From Bradyrhizobium rifense (GTDB taxonomy: Bacteria; Pseudomonadota; Alphaproteobacteria; Rhizobiales; Xanthobacteraceae): a stretch of 64,000 nucleotides of DNA. The DNA lies in NCBI RefSeq assembly GCF_008123425.1, contig NZ_VSSS01000057.1, forward strand, positions 62,001 through 126,000. Direction: 5' to 3'. Under the pieces are notes generated by a model. That model had not been told where the DNA came from. It saw only the letters and a list, made by a program, of their open reading frames with translations, and made no database searches. Below are positions 1-8,786 of this stretch, in pieces. Position numbers and translations under genes: made by a program. Position 1 is the stretch's first letter. Every line of letters begins with the position of its first letter.

Positions 1-750
1 AGGCGCAATGACCCGCAGCTTGTGCTCCGGCGCGATGTTGTAGAAGGCTGACAGAACGAGACGGGCTACGTGAGGATTCTGCGAAGTCGTGTAGAGCGTG
101 TAGTGTTCTTCGGCCGCTTCGTAGTCGGCGATCGCTGAGCGCGGCTCCATCGGGTTCGGCGCAAGGCGGTTGTTGGTGAGGTCCATTTCCACCACGTTCG
201 CCGCCTTGGCAAACGCGCCTTTTACTGCCGCCTCATCGCCGATATGCCAGTCGTAGACCACGTTACCCGGCGCCTCCGGATGCAACTGCGGCGCGCCCTG
301 CTTAATGGCGGCGGGGATATCAGGCACGGCCTCAAGCTCTTCATAATCGACGACGACGGCCTCCGCGGCGTCCTTGGCCTGATTCTTGGTTTCGGCGATC
401 ACAACAGCGACCGCCTGCCCCACGAAGCGCACGGTCTCCGGCGCCATCGCCGGCCACGCCCCCATCTTCATCGGCGAGCCGTCTTTCGACGTGATGGCCC
501 AGCCGCAAATCAAATTGCCGACCTTGTCATCGACGATCTGCTGGCCGGTGAGCACCGCGACCACGCCGGGCATCTTCACCGCTTCGGATAACGCGATGCC
601 CTTGACCTTGGCATGCGCGTGTGGACTGCGGATGAAATGCGCGTGTGTCAAGCCCACCAACTTGATGTCGTCAACGTAGCGGCCCTTGCCGGTAATAAAA
701 CGGCGGTCTTCCTTACGTTTGACGCTTGCGCCAATGCCCTCAACGCCCAT
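1..750 (-). CDS. CO/xanthine dehydrogenase-family molybdopterin-binding large subunit (CoxL-like), partial
   Basis: The gene runs off the left edge, so only about 250 N-terminal residues are present. Translating the minus strand from the ATG at 750 gives an open frame starting MGVEGIGASVKRKEDRRFI, then the GKGRYVDDI and HAHFIRSPHAHA-type motifs and a GQAVAVVIAET segment. These are typical of the first domain of the Mo-MCD large subunit of the xanthine oxidase family. The active-site loop lies outside the window, so true CO dehydrogenase cannot be told from other aldehyde or CO dehydrogenase-like enzymes. It lies 86 bp downstream of the [2Fe-2S] subunit gene on the same strand, the usual small-to-large arrangement. 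The medium FAD subunit is not seen here. Confidence 0.9.
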   Translation of the reverse strand, partial: MGVEGIGASVKRKEDRRFITGKGRYVDDIKLVGLTHAHFIRSPHAHAKVKGIALSEAVKMPGVVAVLTGQQIVDDKVGNLICGWAITSKDGSPMKMGAWPAMAPETVRFVGQAVAVVIAETKNQAKDAAEAVVVDYEELEAVPDIPAAIKQGAPQLHPEAPGNVVYDWHIGDEAAVKGAFAKAANVVEMDLTNNRLAPNPMEPRSAIADYEAAEEHYTLYTTSQNPHVARLVLSAFYNIAPEHKLRVIAP

Positions 751-836
751 GTCCTGTCCTCCCGACCGGAGTTATTGTTTCTGCGGTTTCCATGGAAACG
801 CAGCGGTCATCAATTCAAGCCGATGGTCTGCGGCAG

Positions 837-1322
837 CTATTCCGCCGCCTGCGAGACATTCATGCGGCCGGCCGCGTCCAGCACCGATTTGACGATATTG
901 TGGTATCCGGTGCAGCGGCAGATGTTGCCTTCAAGCTCGTGCCGGACGGTCGCCTCGTCCAGTTTACCGCCATGGCGGTTCACGATGTCGATTGACGACA
1001 TGATCATGCCCGGGGTGCAGTAGCCGCACTGCAGGCCGTGGTTGTCGCGGAAGGCAGCCTGCATCGGGTGTAGCTCGTCGCCCTTGGCAATGCCTTCAAT
1101 TGTAGTGACGTCGCAGCCTACGGCCTGTCCCGCCAGCATGGTACACGATTTTACCGCTCGGCCGTCGACATGGACGACACAGGCGCCGCACTGGCTGGTA
1201 TCACAGCCGACATGGGTGCCGGTCAGATTGAGGGTCTCGCGCAAGACGTGGACAAGGAGGGCTCTATCCTCAACGTCTACAGATACAGCCTTCCCGTTGA
1301 TCGTCAAATCGACTGTCGGCAC
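837..1322 (-). CDS. [2Fe-2S]-binding small subunit of a CO/xanthine dehydrogenase-family enzyme (CoxS-like)
   Basis: This 161-residue protein carries two [2Fe-2S] clusters and passes electrons from the molybdenum centre to FAD. The plant-type ferredoxin domain has Cys40, Cys45, Cys48 and Cys60. The C-terminal four-helix domain has the CGYC pair (Cys99, Cys102) and CRC pair (Cys135, Cys137). I chose the GTG at 1322 because GGAGG sits 7 bases upstream and the length matches the family (about 160). An ATG at 1355 would add 11 residues with a weaker ribosome site. It is cotranscribed with the large subunit that runs off the left edge. Confidence 0.93.
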   Translation of the reverse strand: MPTVDLTINGKAVSVDVEDRALLVHVLRETLNLTGTHVGCDTSQCGACVVHVDGRAVKSCTMLAGQAVGCDVTTIEGIAKGDELHPMQAAFRDNHGLQCGYCTPGMIMSSIDIVNRHGGKLDEATVRHELEGNICRCTGYHNIVKSVLDAAGRMNVSQAAE

Positions 1323-1709
1323 GCCCGGACCTCCCTCTTGTTCACCTCCGAGCATCTCTCGCGAGATGGCGCACGGAAGTCCGCACATTGGCTTGCGGAT
1401 ACGAACTGTCAGATCGCTGCGTCACTGTCGCAACGCGAATACGTTAGGTGTCAGATAGACCGTAGCACCTCGCACATACAGCCTGGGTCCACGCATCATC
1501 CAAAACCTCGAAAGCGTCAGCGCGGCTCTACACCGCAACAGTCGCAGCTGTTCGTGAGTTTTATTCGAACGTAAAGGACGGCCATAGCTCCGGTCGATAT
1601 GAAATCAGTGGTACCAGACTGTTCAATAACGGCTCCAACTGTTAGATTCGAAGACCGGCCGACGGATATGTCGCGGGGCCTGCCGCTTGAGCATGTCGCC
1701 TCCAAGATC
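1323..1709. other. intergenic region, no gene recognised
   Basis: About 390 bases lie between the SDR gene and coxS, both on the minus strand. Short open frames here have no recognisable protein character. It should hold the coxS promoter, but I see no convincing -35/-10 pair or terminator hairpin. Confidence 0.4.
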
Positions 1710-2552
1710 CTATGCAAACTCAGTCGATCGCGTTATCGATTCCCAAGCATCGATCTCGTGCTGAAGCGATTCCAGCTTTTGGCGAACCAGCTTCAGGGCA
1801 TCGGTACCAAGCAGAAGATGCACCGGCGGGTCCTCGGCTTCCACGACCCTCAGCAGCGCTCGGGCGGCCCGTGCAGGATCTCCAGATTGCTTTCCACTTT
1901 TTTCCGCACGGGCTTGTCGGACAGGATCAAAGAGTAAGTCGTAATCGGCTATGCTCCGCGGACTCCGAACCATCGACCGCCCTGCCCAGTCGGTTCGGAA
2001 GGAGCCCGGCGCGATCGCAGTTACCCGGATGCCGAGGTGATGAACTTCCTTCGCCAGCACCTCCGAGATACCCTCGAGAGCGAACTTGCTGCCCGCGTAA
2101 TAGGCGATGCCCGCCAAACCCACGTATCCGGCCATCGAGGTGACGTTGACGATATGTCCGCGGCGCCTCTCGCGCATGTAGGGCAGTACAGCCTTCATCA
2201 TCGCAACTGCGCCGAATACGTTCACGTCGAATTGCCGCTTAATCTCCTCCAGTGGAGACTCTTCGAGGACACCTTCGTGCCCATATCCGGCATTGTTCAC
2301 GACAACATCGATCGGAGCAACTTCGCGTTCAACCTTCGCAACAGCAGGACCGATTGCCGCGAAATCGGTGACGTCCAGTAGCAGGGCCCGGGCTCGAGAC
2401 GGATGCGTCGCCTCGAAGGCCAACCTGGCCTCCTCGCTCCGCACCGTCCCTACGACCAAGTATCCGGATGAAAGCGCCTCCGCTGCAAATGCTTTCCCCA
2501 ACCCGGAGCCAACGCCGGTAATCAAGATGTTGCGCCTATCATGCGTCGTCAC
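1710..2552 (-). CDS. short-chain dehydrogenase/reductase (classical SDR)
   Basis: This NAD(P)-dependent oxidoreductase has about 280 residues. The TGxxxGxG nucleotide motif is at residues 12-18, NNAG at 86-89, Ser139, and the catalytic YxxxK at Tyr152/Lys156, so the active site is complete. The C-terminal tail beyond the core (about 200-280) is long, as in the oxidoreductase subgroup often annotated as retinol or steroid dehydrogenase-like. The GTG start at 2552 is chosen for GGAGAAG four bases upstream; the frame stays open 25 codons further but has no better ribosome site. The substrate is unknown. It is the last gene of a minus-strand series that includes the quinoprotein dehydrogenase, but a 284-bp gap makes cotranscription uncertain. 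Confidence 0.88.
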   Translation of the reverse strand: MTTHDRRNILITGVGSGLGKAFAAEALSSGYLVVGTVRSEEARLAFEATHPSRARALLLDVTDFAAIGPAVAKVEREVAPIDVVVNNAGYGHEGVLEESPLEEIKRQFDVNVFGAVAMMKAVLPYMRERRRGHIVNVTSMAGYVGLAGIAYYAGSKFALEGISEVLAKEVHHLGIRVTAIAPGSFRTDWAGRSMVRSPRSIADYDLLFDPVRQARAEKSGKQSGDPARAARALLRVVEAEDPPVHLLLGTDALKLVRQKLESLQHEIDAWESITRSTEFA

Positions 2553-2836
2553 AAACTTCTCCGTGGTCGCGCGCGGCACAGATTTACCGCTGCGGGTATG
2601 TATTGTCGCGAGCGATGAACCTCGCACTCGTCGGGGCCCTCACCATAACCGCTAGCGCCTACCCGGGCCACCAACCTCGCGATCTCCTACGCGACACCGA
2701 GAAGACGAAATGCGCCCCGTGACAGCACGAGAATGGCGATCGAGCTCACCATCCTCGGAAGACGCCGGTCCTGATCATCGTTGCAGCGATATGCCAACCG
2801 TATGGACCCGTTACGTTGGACTCGATTCGAATCCCG

Positions 2837-3259
2837 TTATCCGACGGCAGGGGAAACGCAAGCGAACTCGACCCGGGTACCGCCCGGCTCTCGCACCATA
2901 AAGTGCACCTTCGGACCCTTGCCAGATCGTTCCGGCGCAAACTCAACCACGATGCCGGGCCATGCCGCGACACGCGCGTGCAATGCGTCAAGCGCGCTGC
3001 GGTCTACAACCTTCAGAGCGAGATGATGCAAACCGACGTTGCGACGGCGGTCGAACGGCACACATTTCTCGGGGTCTTCGACCTGCCAGAGCGTCACGAT
3101 CCCATTTCCATCCGACACGAACGACGCTGGATAATTCTGGTTTTCGCCAACAACTCTCCAACCAAGGCAATCACAAAAGAAGCCACGCGCAAGCGCTAGA
3201 TCTTTTACGGCAAGTCCGACGTGATCGACGCCGGCCGTCAACGGGACATTATCCTGCAT
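2837..3259 (-). CDS. VOC (glyoxalase/bleomycin-resistance fold) family protein, copy 1
   Basis: This 140-residue protein has one beta-alpha-beta-beta-beta repeat at each end. Metal-ligand-like residues are the His of GVDHVGL near the N-terminus, the His of GLHHLAL in the middle and the Glu of TRVEF near the C-terminus, so it is a plausible metal-dependent lyase, isomerase or dioxygenase-type VOC enzyme. AGGAGATGAGCT precedes the ATG. By my count it is roughly 80% identical to the second VOC protein at 17229-17651. It lies just downstream of the quinoprotein dehydrogenase and binding-protein/cytochrome genes, so it may process an aldehyde or other product of that system. That link is inferred only from position. 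Confidence 0.88.
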   Translation of the reverse strand: MQDNVPLTAGVDHVGLAVKDLALARGFFCDCLGWRVVGENQNYPASFVSDGNGIVTLWQVEDPEKCVPFDRRRNVGLHHLALKVVDRSALDALHARVAAWPGIVVEFAPERSGKGPKVHFMVREPGGTRVEFACVSPAVG

Positions 3260-3364
3260 AGCTCATCTCCTGGCGCTCGCGCGCGTTAGTGAAGCATCTC
3301 TCATTCAGGCCGTCGCCGAACCCACCGGTCGACCGAATTAGGTCCGAACTCCTGGTGGGCCCCT

Positions 3365-4582
3365 TCAATTCGCGGAACCAGCCGAGGCCTGCACGGTGGC
3401 CAGATAGGCGTATATGTTGTTGAAATCCTCGTCAGTAAAGACGTCTTTCCAGGCCGGCATGCCTTTCGAGGGGCGCCCCTCGCGGACGGTTGCCCAGAAC
3501 GTCGAGCGCGCATTCTCGCCATAACGAAGCTGCAATCTTCGGAGATCGATCCGACGCTCGCCCTGCACAGCGTCGGTCCCGTGGCAATGAGCGCACGTTG
3601 AATTGAAGATTTCCCTGCCTGCCTCGGTACTGCCGGAGTCACCTGCATGCGCTTCCGATTCCTTCGCTATAACATTGACCGAAGGGGAGTGCGCAGCAGA
3701 AGGGACCTCTGTCGCGGCTGTCGGGAGGACAAATAGGCTCGGCGAATTTTCGGATACCAGGAGCCTGGTCGAAGTGTCGCCTGGCAGGCCATATTTTGTG
3801 GCCAGATCACCAATTGTCTGATCGAGGCCCGGCAAGACCGCATCGACCTGATCGCGGAGTTCTGCCGATGTTTTCGCAAATCCAATCGCGGCGTCCCAAG
3901 ATAATCCCCTCCCTTCGACGGTGCGGATCTTGTAGCGGTTTTGGTATTTCGTCTTGTTAAGCCAGCCGGCAGTTGGTCCCCAGACAAAGGCGACCTCCAC
4001 CGTACCGAGATCCAACGCCTTCATGCCGTCGTCCGGGCTCATTACGGTGACCTTTTCGATATCATCCCGAAGAGCGAGCAGGTCTTGTGGTGTGGTTTGG
4101 TACTGGACCGCCACTCGCTTCCCCCTCAGATCGTCGATGCTGCCGACGACTTGGTCTTTCCCGGTGACGACGGCGTAGGCCTGCTCCGAAATCTTTCGAG
4201 AGAAGATAACCGCAGGCCCCATGAAGTCGTCGGAGAGCGGCAAGCCCATCATTGCGTCGCATTGCTTTCCCAGCAAGGTGACGCGCACGCTGCGCTTGCC
4301 AAAATAGGTCTTGTACCAATTGTAAGTCACAGGACGACCCAGCGCCTTTCCGATCGCCTGACCGACCTCGAGATAGAATCCTGGCTCGGAAGCATCATCG
4401 CTGGAGTACGGTAGATTAGTCGGATCTGCGCACAGACGTAGCGGCTTGATGTCGTCCGCATTGACGCTGGAGCTCGCACCGACCGGCGCAAGAATAACCA
4501 TCAACGCTAGAGGACTCGCACGCAAGAGTACGTAGAATTTTCCGCATGAGACCTTGAAGTTACCCGTGACGTTCACTGACAT
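3365..4582 (-). CDS. XoxJ-like periplasmic binding protein fused to a c-type cytochrome domain
   Basis: This 405-residue exported protein has two domains. Residues 1-43 hold an N-terminal hydrophobic signal ending near VNADD. Residues about 46-275 form a family-3 solute-binding fold of the quinoprotein-dehydrogenase-associated type (MxaJ/XoxJ), including WYKTYFGKRSVR and the GKRVAVQ segment. After a Ser/Ala/Pro-rich linker (about 280-320), residues 322-400 form a cytochrome c domain with CAHCH at 330-334 and a likely axial Met at 375 (KGMPAW). Known XoxJ proteins partner XoxF, and XoxG cytochromes accept its electrons, so the fusion may combine both jobs in the periplasm. The ATG at 4582 is preceded by AAGGGGAA. 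It lies directly downstream of the PQQ dehydrogenase gene. Confidence 0.9.
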   Translation of the reverse strand: MSVNVTGNFKVSCGKFYVLLRASPLALMVILAPVGASSSVNADDIKPLRLCADPTNLPYSSDDASEPGFYLEVGQAIGKALGRPVTYNWYKTYFGKRSVRVTLLGKQCDAMMGLPLSDDFMGPAVIFSRKISEQAYAVVTGKDQVVGSIDDLRGKRVAVQYQTTPQDLLALRDDIEKVTVMSPDDGMKALDLGTVEVAFVWGPTAGWLNKTKYQNRYKIRTVEGRGLSWDAAIGFAKTSAELRDQVDAVLPGLDQTIGDLATKYGLPGDTSTRLLVSENSPSLFVLPTAATEVPSAAHSPSVNVIAKESEAHAGDSGSTEAGREIFNSTCAHCHGTDAVQGERRIDLRRLQLRYGENARSTFWATVREGRPSKGMPAWKDVFTDEDFNNIYAYLATVQASAGSAN

Positions 4583-4710
4583 CCACGGTTCCCCTTTGTT
4601 GTGCACGATGTACGGAACGGAAGCTCAGTTCTGCAGGCTCGTTCGACGATCAGGATCCTTTCGTCCGTCACACAGGGCGCCGGTGCGACGGACGATGCCC
4701 GATTGGTTGG

Positions 4711-6420
4711 CTATTGAACTGCAAATACGAAGAGCGAGCCACCTTCAGGTGCAGCTGCGGTCATCTTCTTTCCGATCTCTCCCAGGAATGCGGGAATAGA
4801 AGCCGTACGACCAACGACGACGGCGACATATTGCTTGCCGTCGACAGCGTAAGTCACGGGGCCAGCTCCGATGCCGGAACCAAGGTTTTTCTTCCAGAGG
4901 ATATTGCCGTTTGTGGCATCAATTGCGTGGAAGTCACCGTGCAGATTGCCGTAGAAGACCAGGTTTCCACCGGTGGTCAACGTGCCGCCGTTGAACGGCA
5001 GGTCCTGCTTGATTGACCACACCTTCTTGTTATTGACCGGGTCCCACGCCATCAACTCACCAAGGAAACCTCCCGGACCTTCTTTGGCTGGGAAATCGGC
5101 GCCCAGATAGAACAGGCCGCGCTTATACGAGACATCGGTGTTTGAAAAGTCCATGCAGAAATTGTTGGACGGAATATAGACCAGCCCGGTCTGCGGATTG
5201 AATGACATCGGCTGCCAGTTCTTGCCGCCGATCACGTTCGGACAGATGTCCTTGACCGGATGGCCGGGCCCGGGACGTTTGTCGGGATTCTCGACAGCGC
5301 GCAACGTTGCGACGTCCCACTTTTCCGCCCAATTGGCGAAGACAAACTTCTCGGCAGACAGAAGCTTGCCGGTTTCGCGATTGGCGACGAAGAAGAAGCC
5401 GTTGCGGTCAGCTTTCATCAGAGCGGGAACCGTGCTGCCGCCGATGCTCAGGTCGGCCAGAACATTCTCATTAACGCCGTCGTAGTCCCACGCGTCGGCC
5501 GGAGTACTCTGAATATGCCACTTGATCTTGCCGGTATTCGGATCAAGCGCAAGCGTGGAGGATGTGTACAAGTTTGTCAGCTTTCCGAAATTGCCGTCGC
5601 CGGTAGAACGGACGCTTGTATTCCACGGGCCCGCGTTGCTGGTACCCCAATAGACGGTATCGGTCTTGGCGTCGTACGAGCCGACCAGCCACGGAACTCC
5701 GCCGCCCCTTAATCCTGTGTCACCTTTCCAGGTTTCGCTCGCAGGCTCCCCCGGCGCCGGGACGGTAAATGTTTTCCAGACCTGCTTACCGGTATTCAAA
5801 TCGAACGCCTGAAGCGCACCGCGAACGCCATATTCGCCGCCACCGAAGCCAGTGATCACCTTGTCGCGCACGACCAGCGGAGGAGAAGTGATGACTGACC
5901 CTTGCTTGTAGTCGACGACCTCAGTGGTCCAGAGTTCTTTACCTGTTTCTGCGTTGAGCGCCGTCAACTTGCCGTCGAGCCGGCCAACGAAAATCTTTCC
6001 ATCCGCGAAGGTGACGCCACGGTTGTCCACGTCGCAGCAGGCGTACTGTAACACATCGTCCGGAATCTCCGGCTCATAGGTCCACTTGCGTGCGCCGGTC
6101 GCGGCGTCGAGCGCGTAAACATATTTCGGACCCCACGAGGTCGAGACATACAGCGTGTTTCCGATCACGATCGGCGACGACTCGTTCGACCGCAGCGAAC
6201 CGAGTGAAAACGAATAGGCCAGGGACAGCTTGCTGGCGTTGTCCGAATTGATCTGACTGAGAGGACTGAAGCGCGTATTGCCATAATCATGGCCGGCGAT
6301 CGCCCACTGATCGGTATTGGCGACGGCCTTGACGACCGAGTCGTTGGCACCGGCAACGAACGCTGCGGCAGCCGCACCGATCGCGATCGAAATGGCCGCA
6401 ATGAACTTTCTGCCTGTCAT
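4711..6420 (-). CDS. PQQ-dependent alcohol dehydrogenase, predicted lanthanide-dependent (XoxF/ExaF-like)
   Basis: This 569-residue periplasmic eight-bladed quinoprotein oxidises an alcohol (methanol, ethanol or similar) and passes electrons to a cytochrome c. A signal peptide covers residues 1-25. Vicinal Cys128-Cys129 would form the ring that stacks on PQQ. WDYDG at 311-315 gives catalytic Asp312 and, two residues on, Asp314. That Asp is the mark of lanthanide-binding enzymes; calcium MxaF has Ala there. Glu196 (GGGEYG) and Asn262 (NAGPWN) are the other likely metal ligands. The ATG at 6420 has AGGAGG 7 bases upstream. The downstream gene encodes a XoxJ-like/cytochrome fusion. No PQQ biosynthesis gene is in the window. 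The substrate cannot be told from sequence. Confidence 0.93.
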   Translation of the reverse strand: MTGRKFIAAISIAIGAAAAAFVAGANDSVVKAVANTDQWAIAGHDYGNTRFSPLSQINSDNASKLSLAYSFSLGSLRSNESSPIVIGNTLYVSTSWGPKYVYALDAATGARKWTYEPEIPDDVLQYACCDVDNRGVTFADGKIFVGRLDGKLTALNAETGKELWTTEVVDYKQGSVITSPPLVVRDKVITGFGGGEYGVRGALQAFDLNTGKQVWKTFTVPAPGEPASETWKGDTGLRGGGVPWLVGSYDAKTDTVYWGTSNAGPWNTSVRSTGDGNFGKLTNLYTSSTLALDPNTGKIKWHIQSTPADAWDYDGVNENVLADLSIGGSTVPALMKADRNGFFFVANRETGKLLSAEKFVFANWAEKWDVATLRAVENPDKRPGPGHPVKDICPNVIGGKNWQPMSFNPQTGLVYIPSNNFCMDFSNTDVSYKRGLFYLGADFPAKEGPGGFLGELMAWDPVNNKKVWSIKQDLPFNGGTLTTGGNLVFYGNLHGDFHAIDATNGNILWKKNLGSGIGAGPVTYAVDGKQYVAVVVGRTASIPAFLGEIGKKMTAAAPEGGSLFVFAVQ

Positions 6421-6494
6421 TCGTTTCCTCCTGGACATTGTTATCACCGGGTCGACAAGTGGCGCCGCGCGTACCGACGCAGCCGCAGATTCAT

Positions 6495-6590
6495 CACGCT
6501 AGTCTACGACGATTGCTGCCGGATCGAAGATCTCCCGCTAGAAAGACACTGTCCCGTCAAGCGAAACAACGGCAGGACCGGCCGACCAAT
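6495..6590 (-). promoter_or_regulatory. upstream element shared with the second VOC gene
   Basis: This stretch begins about 75 bp upstream of the quinoprotein dehydrogenase start. It contains CACGCTAGT (6495-6503) and the 12-mer GAAAGACACTGT (6541-6552), followed by a partly matching GGC/GGACC-rich stretch. The same words in the same order and similar spacing recur at 17719-17811, upstream of the second VOC gene. Conservation in non-coding DNA at a similar distance from the start (121 and 110 bp for the 12-mer) suggests a promoter or operator rather than chance. The rest of the 6421-6760 gap shows no gene. Confidence 0.5.
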
Positions 6591-6760
6591 CGCACCCCAA
6601 AAACCTGGACGAGCGGTCCGTACACATCCGCGATATGTTTGCATGCTGCCGGCCATGTTGCGCGAGCCAGCGTTACTTGAACGGCGGAACGACGCTTTGG
6701 CCTTCGATCAACGATCGAGGGACCGTCTACGAGTTTGAAGGGCTGGCGGTTCACAACAAG

Positions 6761-7672
6761 TCAGTCATAGAATGCCGGCAGCAACTTAAGGCCGTCGGTT
6801 TGCTTCTTGTCGTGATTGATGAACATTGTGGCATTGTAGGTCTTGATGATCTGCCGGATCTTGTCCATCGATTCCACGGATGCCCGTTTATCGGTATTGA
6901 GCGAAGGAACCCTGCTCTTGGCGAAATTCTCTTCGAGATGGACGACATCGCCCGACAGTATGATGAAGCCGGAATTTCTGAGGTGGACGAGCAGCGACTG
7001 GCTACCGGGCGTATGTCCTGGCGTAGATATGAGCGTAACACTTCCGTCATCGAATACGTCGAGATCTCCGTCAATCAGTCGCATGCCCTTGGGATTTCCA
7101 AGCAGGCGGCGCGCCAGCGCCATCAGCTGATTCACGTTTTCGTTTGGCCCATTGCTTCCATGTATCCACTCATACTCTGCTCGCTGCATCAGGATCCTGG
7201 CATCAGGAAACAGCCCGACATTGCCGATGTGATCCCCGTGGGTGTGGGAAATGGCGACGTAAGCAACGTCGGACGGCTTGAGACCGATCTCCGCAAGCTG
7301 ACTCGTTAAGGTCTTGTCCAAGCGATAAACGATCAGCTTTGGCAGTGTCGACCAACCGTTCGGATCGTTAACCGTCGCCTCCGGCACTCCAGTATCCCAA
7401 AGCAACCACTGGTTTCCGCGCTTAACCAGCCAACAGGTTGATGAAAACTCGATGCTGTGTCCCTGGTTTTCGCCCGGAGTCCAAACCGATTGATCGTTGG
7501 CAAGCGAGTGCCCGCAATCCAGCCTGTAGAGCTTCTCCACGAAACCAGCGCTACTCGCGTCCGGCAACTCTCGCGAAGAAACATTCTTGGTACCCACGGA
7601 TACAGATAGTACCAGGAGCAACAACACACCTGCGTAAACAAGGTAGCGCCTGAGAAGCATGTTTCTATCCAT
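6761..7672 (-). CDS. exported metallo-beta-lactamase-fold hydrolase, N-acyl homoserine lactonase-like
   Basis: This 303-residue protein has an N-terminal hydrophobic segment (about 8-27), a signal peptide or anchor. The zinc motif HTHGDH lies at 143-148 (HxHxDH), followed by the His of TPGHTPG near 220 and the Asp of LSGDVVH near 240, so both zinc sites look complete. The fold and the LLWDTG and GHTPGSQ segments resemble AHL lactonases and related lactone hydrolases. Activity on quorum signals is only one possibility; a sugar or aromatic lactone would suit the enolase-superfamily gene 25 bp upstream, with which it is probably cotranscribed. A second start at 7660 is possible. Confidence 0.87.
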   Translation of the reverse strand: MDRNMLLRRYLVYAGVLLLLVLSVSVGTKNVSSRELPDASSAGFVEKLYRLDCGHSLANDQSVWTPGENQGHSIEFSSTCWLVKRGNQWLLWDTGVPEATVNDPNGWSTLPKLIVYRLDKTLTSQLAEIGLKPSDVAYVAISHTHGDHIGNVGLFPDARILMQRAEYEWIHGSNGPNENVNQLMALARRLLGNPKGMRLIDGDLDVFDDGSVTLISTPGHTPGSQSLLVHLRNSGFIILSGDVVHLEENFAKSRVPSLNTDKRASVESMDKIRQIIKTYNATMFINHDKKQTDGLKLLPAFYD

Positions 7673-7697
7673 ACGATCGCTGAAAAAGAACTCAACT

Positions 7698-8786
7698 TCA
7701 GACTCGGAAGCTCCGAACTACGTCGGCGTCAGGGTCGAATCCCAGACCGGGCCCTTGAGGAACAGTGATCGTTCCGTTCCGCGGCCGCATAGCATCCCCA
7801 TATAGCTGTGCCTCAAGGTCGAAGTACCGCCACTCCACCAGGGAGTCTTTTGAGCCTAGTGCGGCGCTTGCGTGTACGCTCGCAAGCAATCCGGGACCAT
7901 CATAGAACGAGTGGACCATCACCTCGGTCGCGTTTGCCGCGGCAAGCGAGAACACTTTCTGAAGTTCCGAGATGCCTCCCATCTTGGCCGGGCTGGGCTG
8001 AACGACGTCGACCGCGCCAGCCGAAAGCATCTGTTGAAACTCAACCAACGTTGAAACATTTTCTCCTGCCGCAATGGGTATTCCACCCTCACGACGCAAT
8101 CGAGCCAAACCGCCAAAGTTCTCTGGAGGCCAAATGGGCTCTTCCAGCCAGCGCAGATTAAACTGTCGCAGCTTGGCGCTCATATCGAGCGCCTGGCGCA
8201 CGGTCCATGGGCAGTTGACGTCCAGCGTGATCTCCACGTTGTCTCCGGCGGCATTTCGTGCCTCACGGACTGCATCCACAGTGATTTCATGGAGCTTCAG
8301 ATGGGAGAAGCCATCGGCCAGAGCTCGATTGACGTTCTCGACAAGAAGCTGCGGATCAGTGTAGCGAACGAGACTTGCATAGCAAGTCAACTCGGACACT
8401 GCTGCACCACCCAATAGTCGGTGTACAGGTTGGCCGGTTACCTTTCCCAGGATATCCCATAACGCAGTATCGATCGCGGAAATCCCGAACATGATGGCGC
8501 CGCTTCGCCCGAATATGTGAAGGCGTTTCTGAACGTCGAGCATCAACGATCCGATGTTCAACGCGCTGAGGCCGATACACAAGGGAGCGATAACCTGTTC
8601 TATCGCAGCTCTGACGGCGGGAATTGCGGTGAAGCCGAACGCTTCACCCCAACCGACAATTCCGCCCTCGGTCGTTACCTTGACCAGCAACGAGTCGGCG
8701 CTACCGGCATTCTTTCCTCCCCACGCCGATTCGGCTGATCTACTGCCTCCTGCGAACGGGATACTGACCGCGATGACCTCGATCAT
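7698..8786 (-). CDS. mandelate racemase/muconate lactonizing enzyme family protein 1
   Basis: This is an enolase-superfamily protein of about 362 residues with an alpha/beta capping domain and a TIM barrel. Where mandelate racemase has KxK, it reads KLH. Metal-ligand carboxylates appear as the Asp of DVNCPW, the Glu of WLEEP and the Glu of AAGEN. The opposite side has a Lys (SPAKMGG), as in the muconate lactonizing subgroup. Expected chemistry is abstraction of a proton next to a carboxylate: racemisation, dehydration or cycloisomerisation. I prefer the ATG at 8786; a GTG 12 bases upstream is also possible. It precedes the lactonase-like gene, which would fit a pathway making and opening a lactone, an inference. 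Confidence 0.88.
   Translation of the reverse strand: MIEVIAVSIPFAGGSRSAESAWGGKNAGSADSLLVKVTTEGGIVGWGEAFGFTAIPAVRAAIEQVIAPLCIGLSALNIGSLMLDVQKRLHIFGRSGAIMFGISAIDTALWDILGKVTGQPVHRLLGGAAVSELTCYASLVRYTDPQLLVENVNRALADGFSHLKLHEITVDAVREARNAAGDNVEITLDVNCPWTVRQALDMSAKLRQFNLRWLEEPIWPPENFGGLARLRREGGIPIAAGENVSTLVEFQQMLSAGAVDVVQPSPAKMGGISELQKVFSLAAANATEVMVHSFYDGPGLLASVHASAALGSKDSLVEWRYFDLEAQLYGDAMRPRNGTITVPQGPGLGFDPDADVVRSFRV

Noticed and set aside
2815..2845. tRNA-like T-loop GATTCGAATCC near the end of the first VOC gene
   Set aside because: No D-arm, anticodon arm or acceptor stem can be built around it, and part of it overlaps the VOC coding end.
6541..6600. Possible sigma-54 promoter in the shared upstream element
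   Set aside because: Neither strand has a proper GG-N10-GC pair at the right spacing in both copies.
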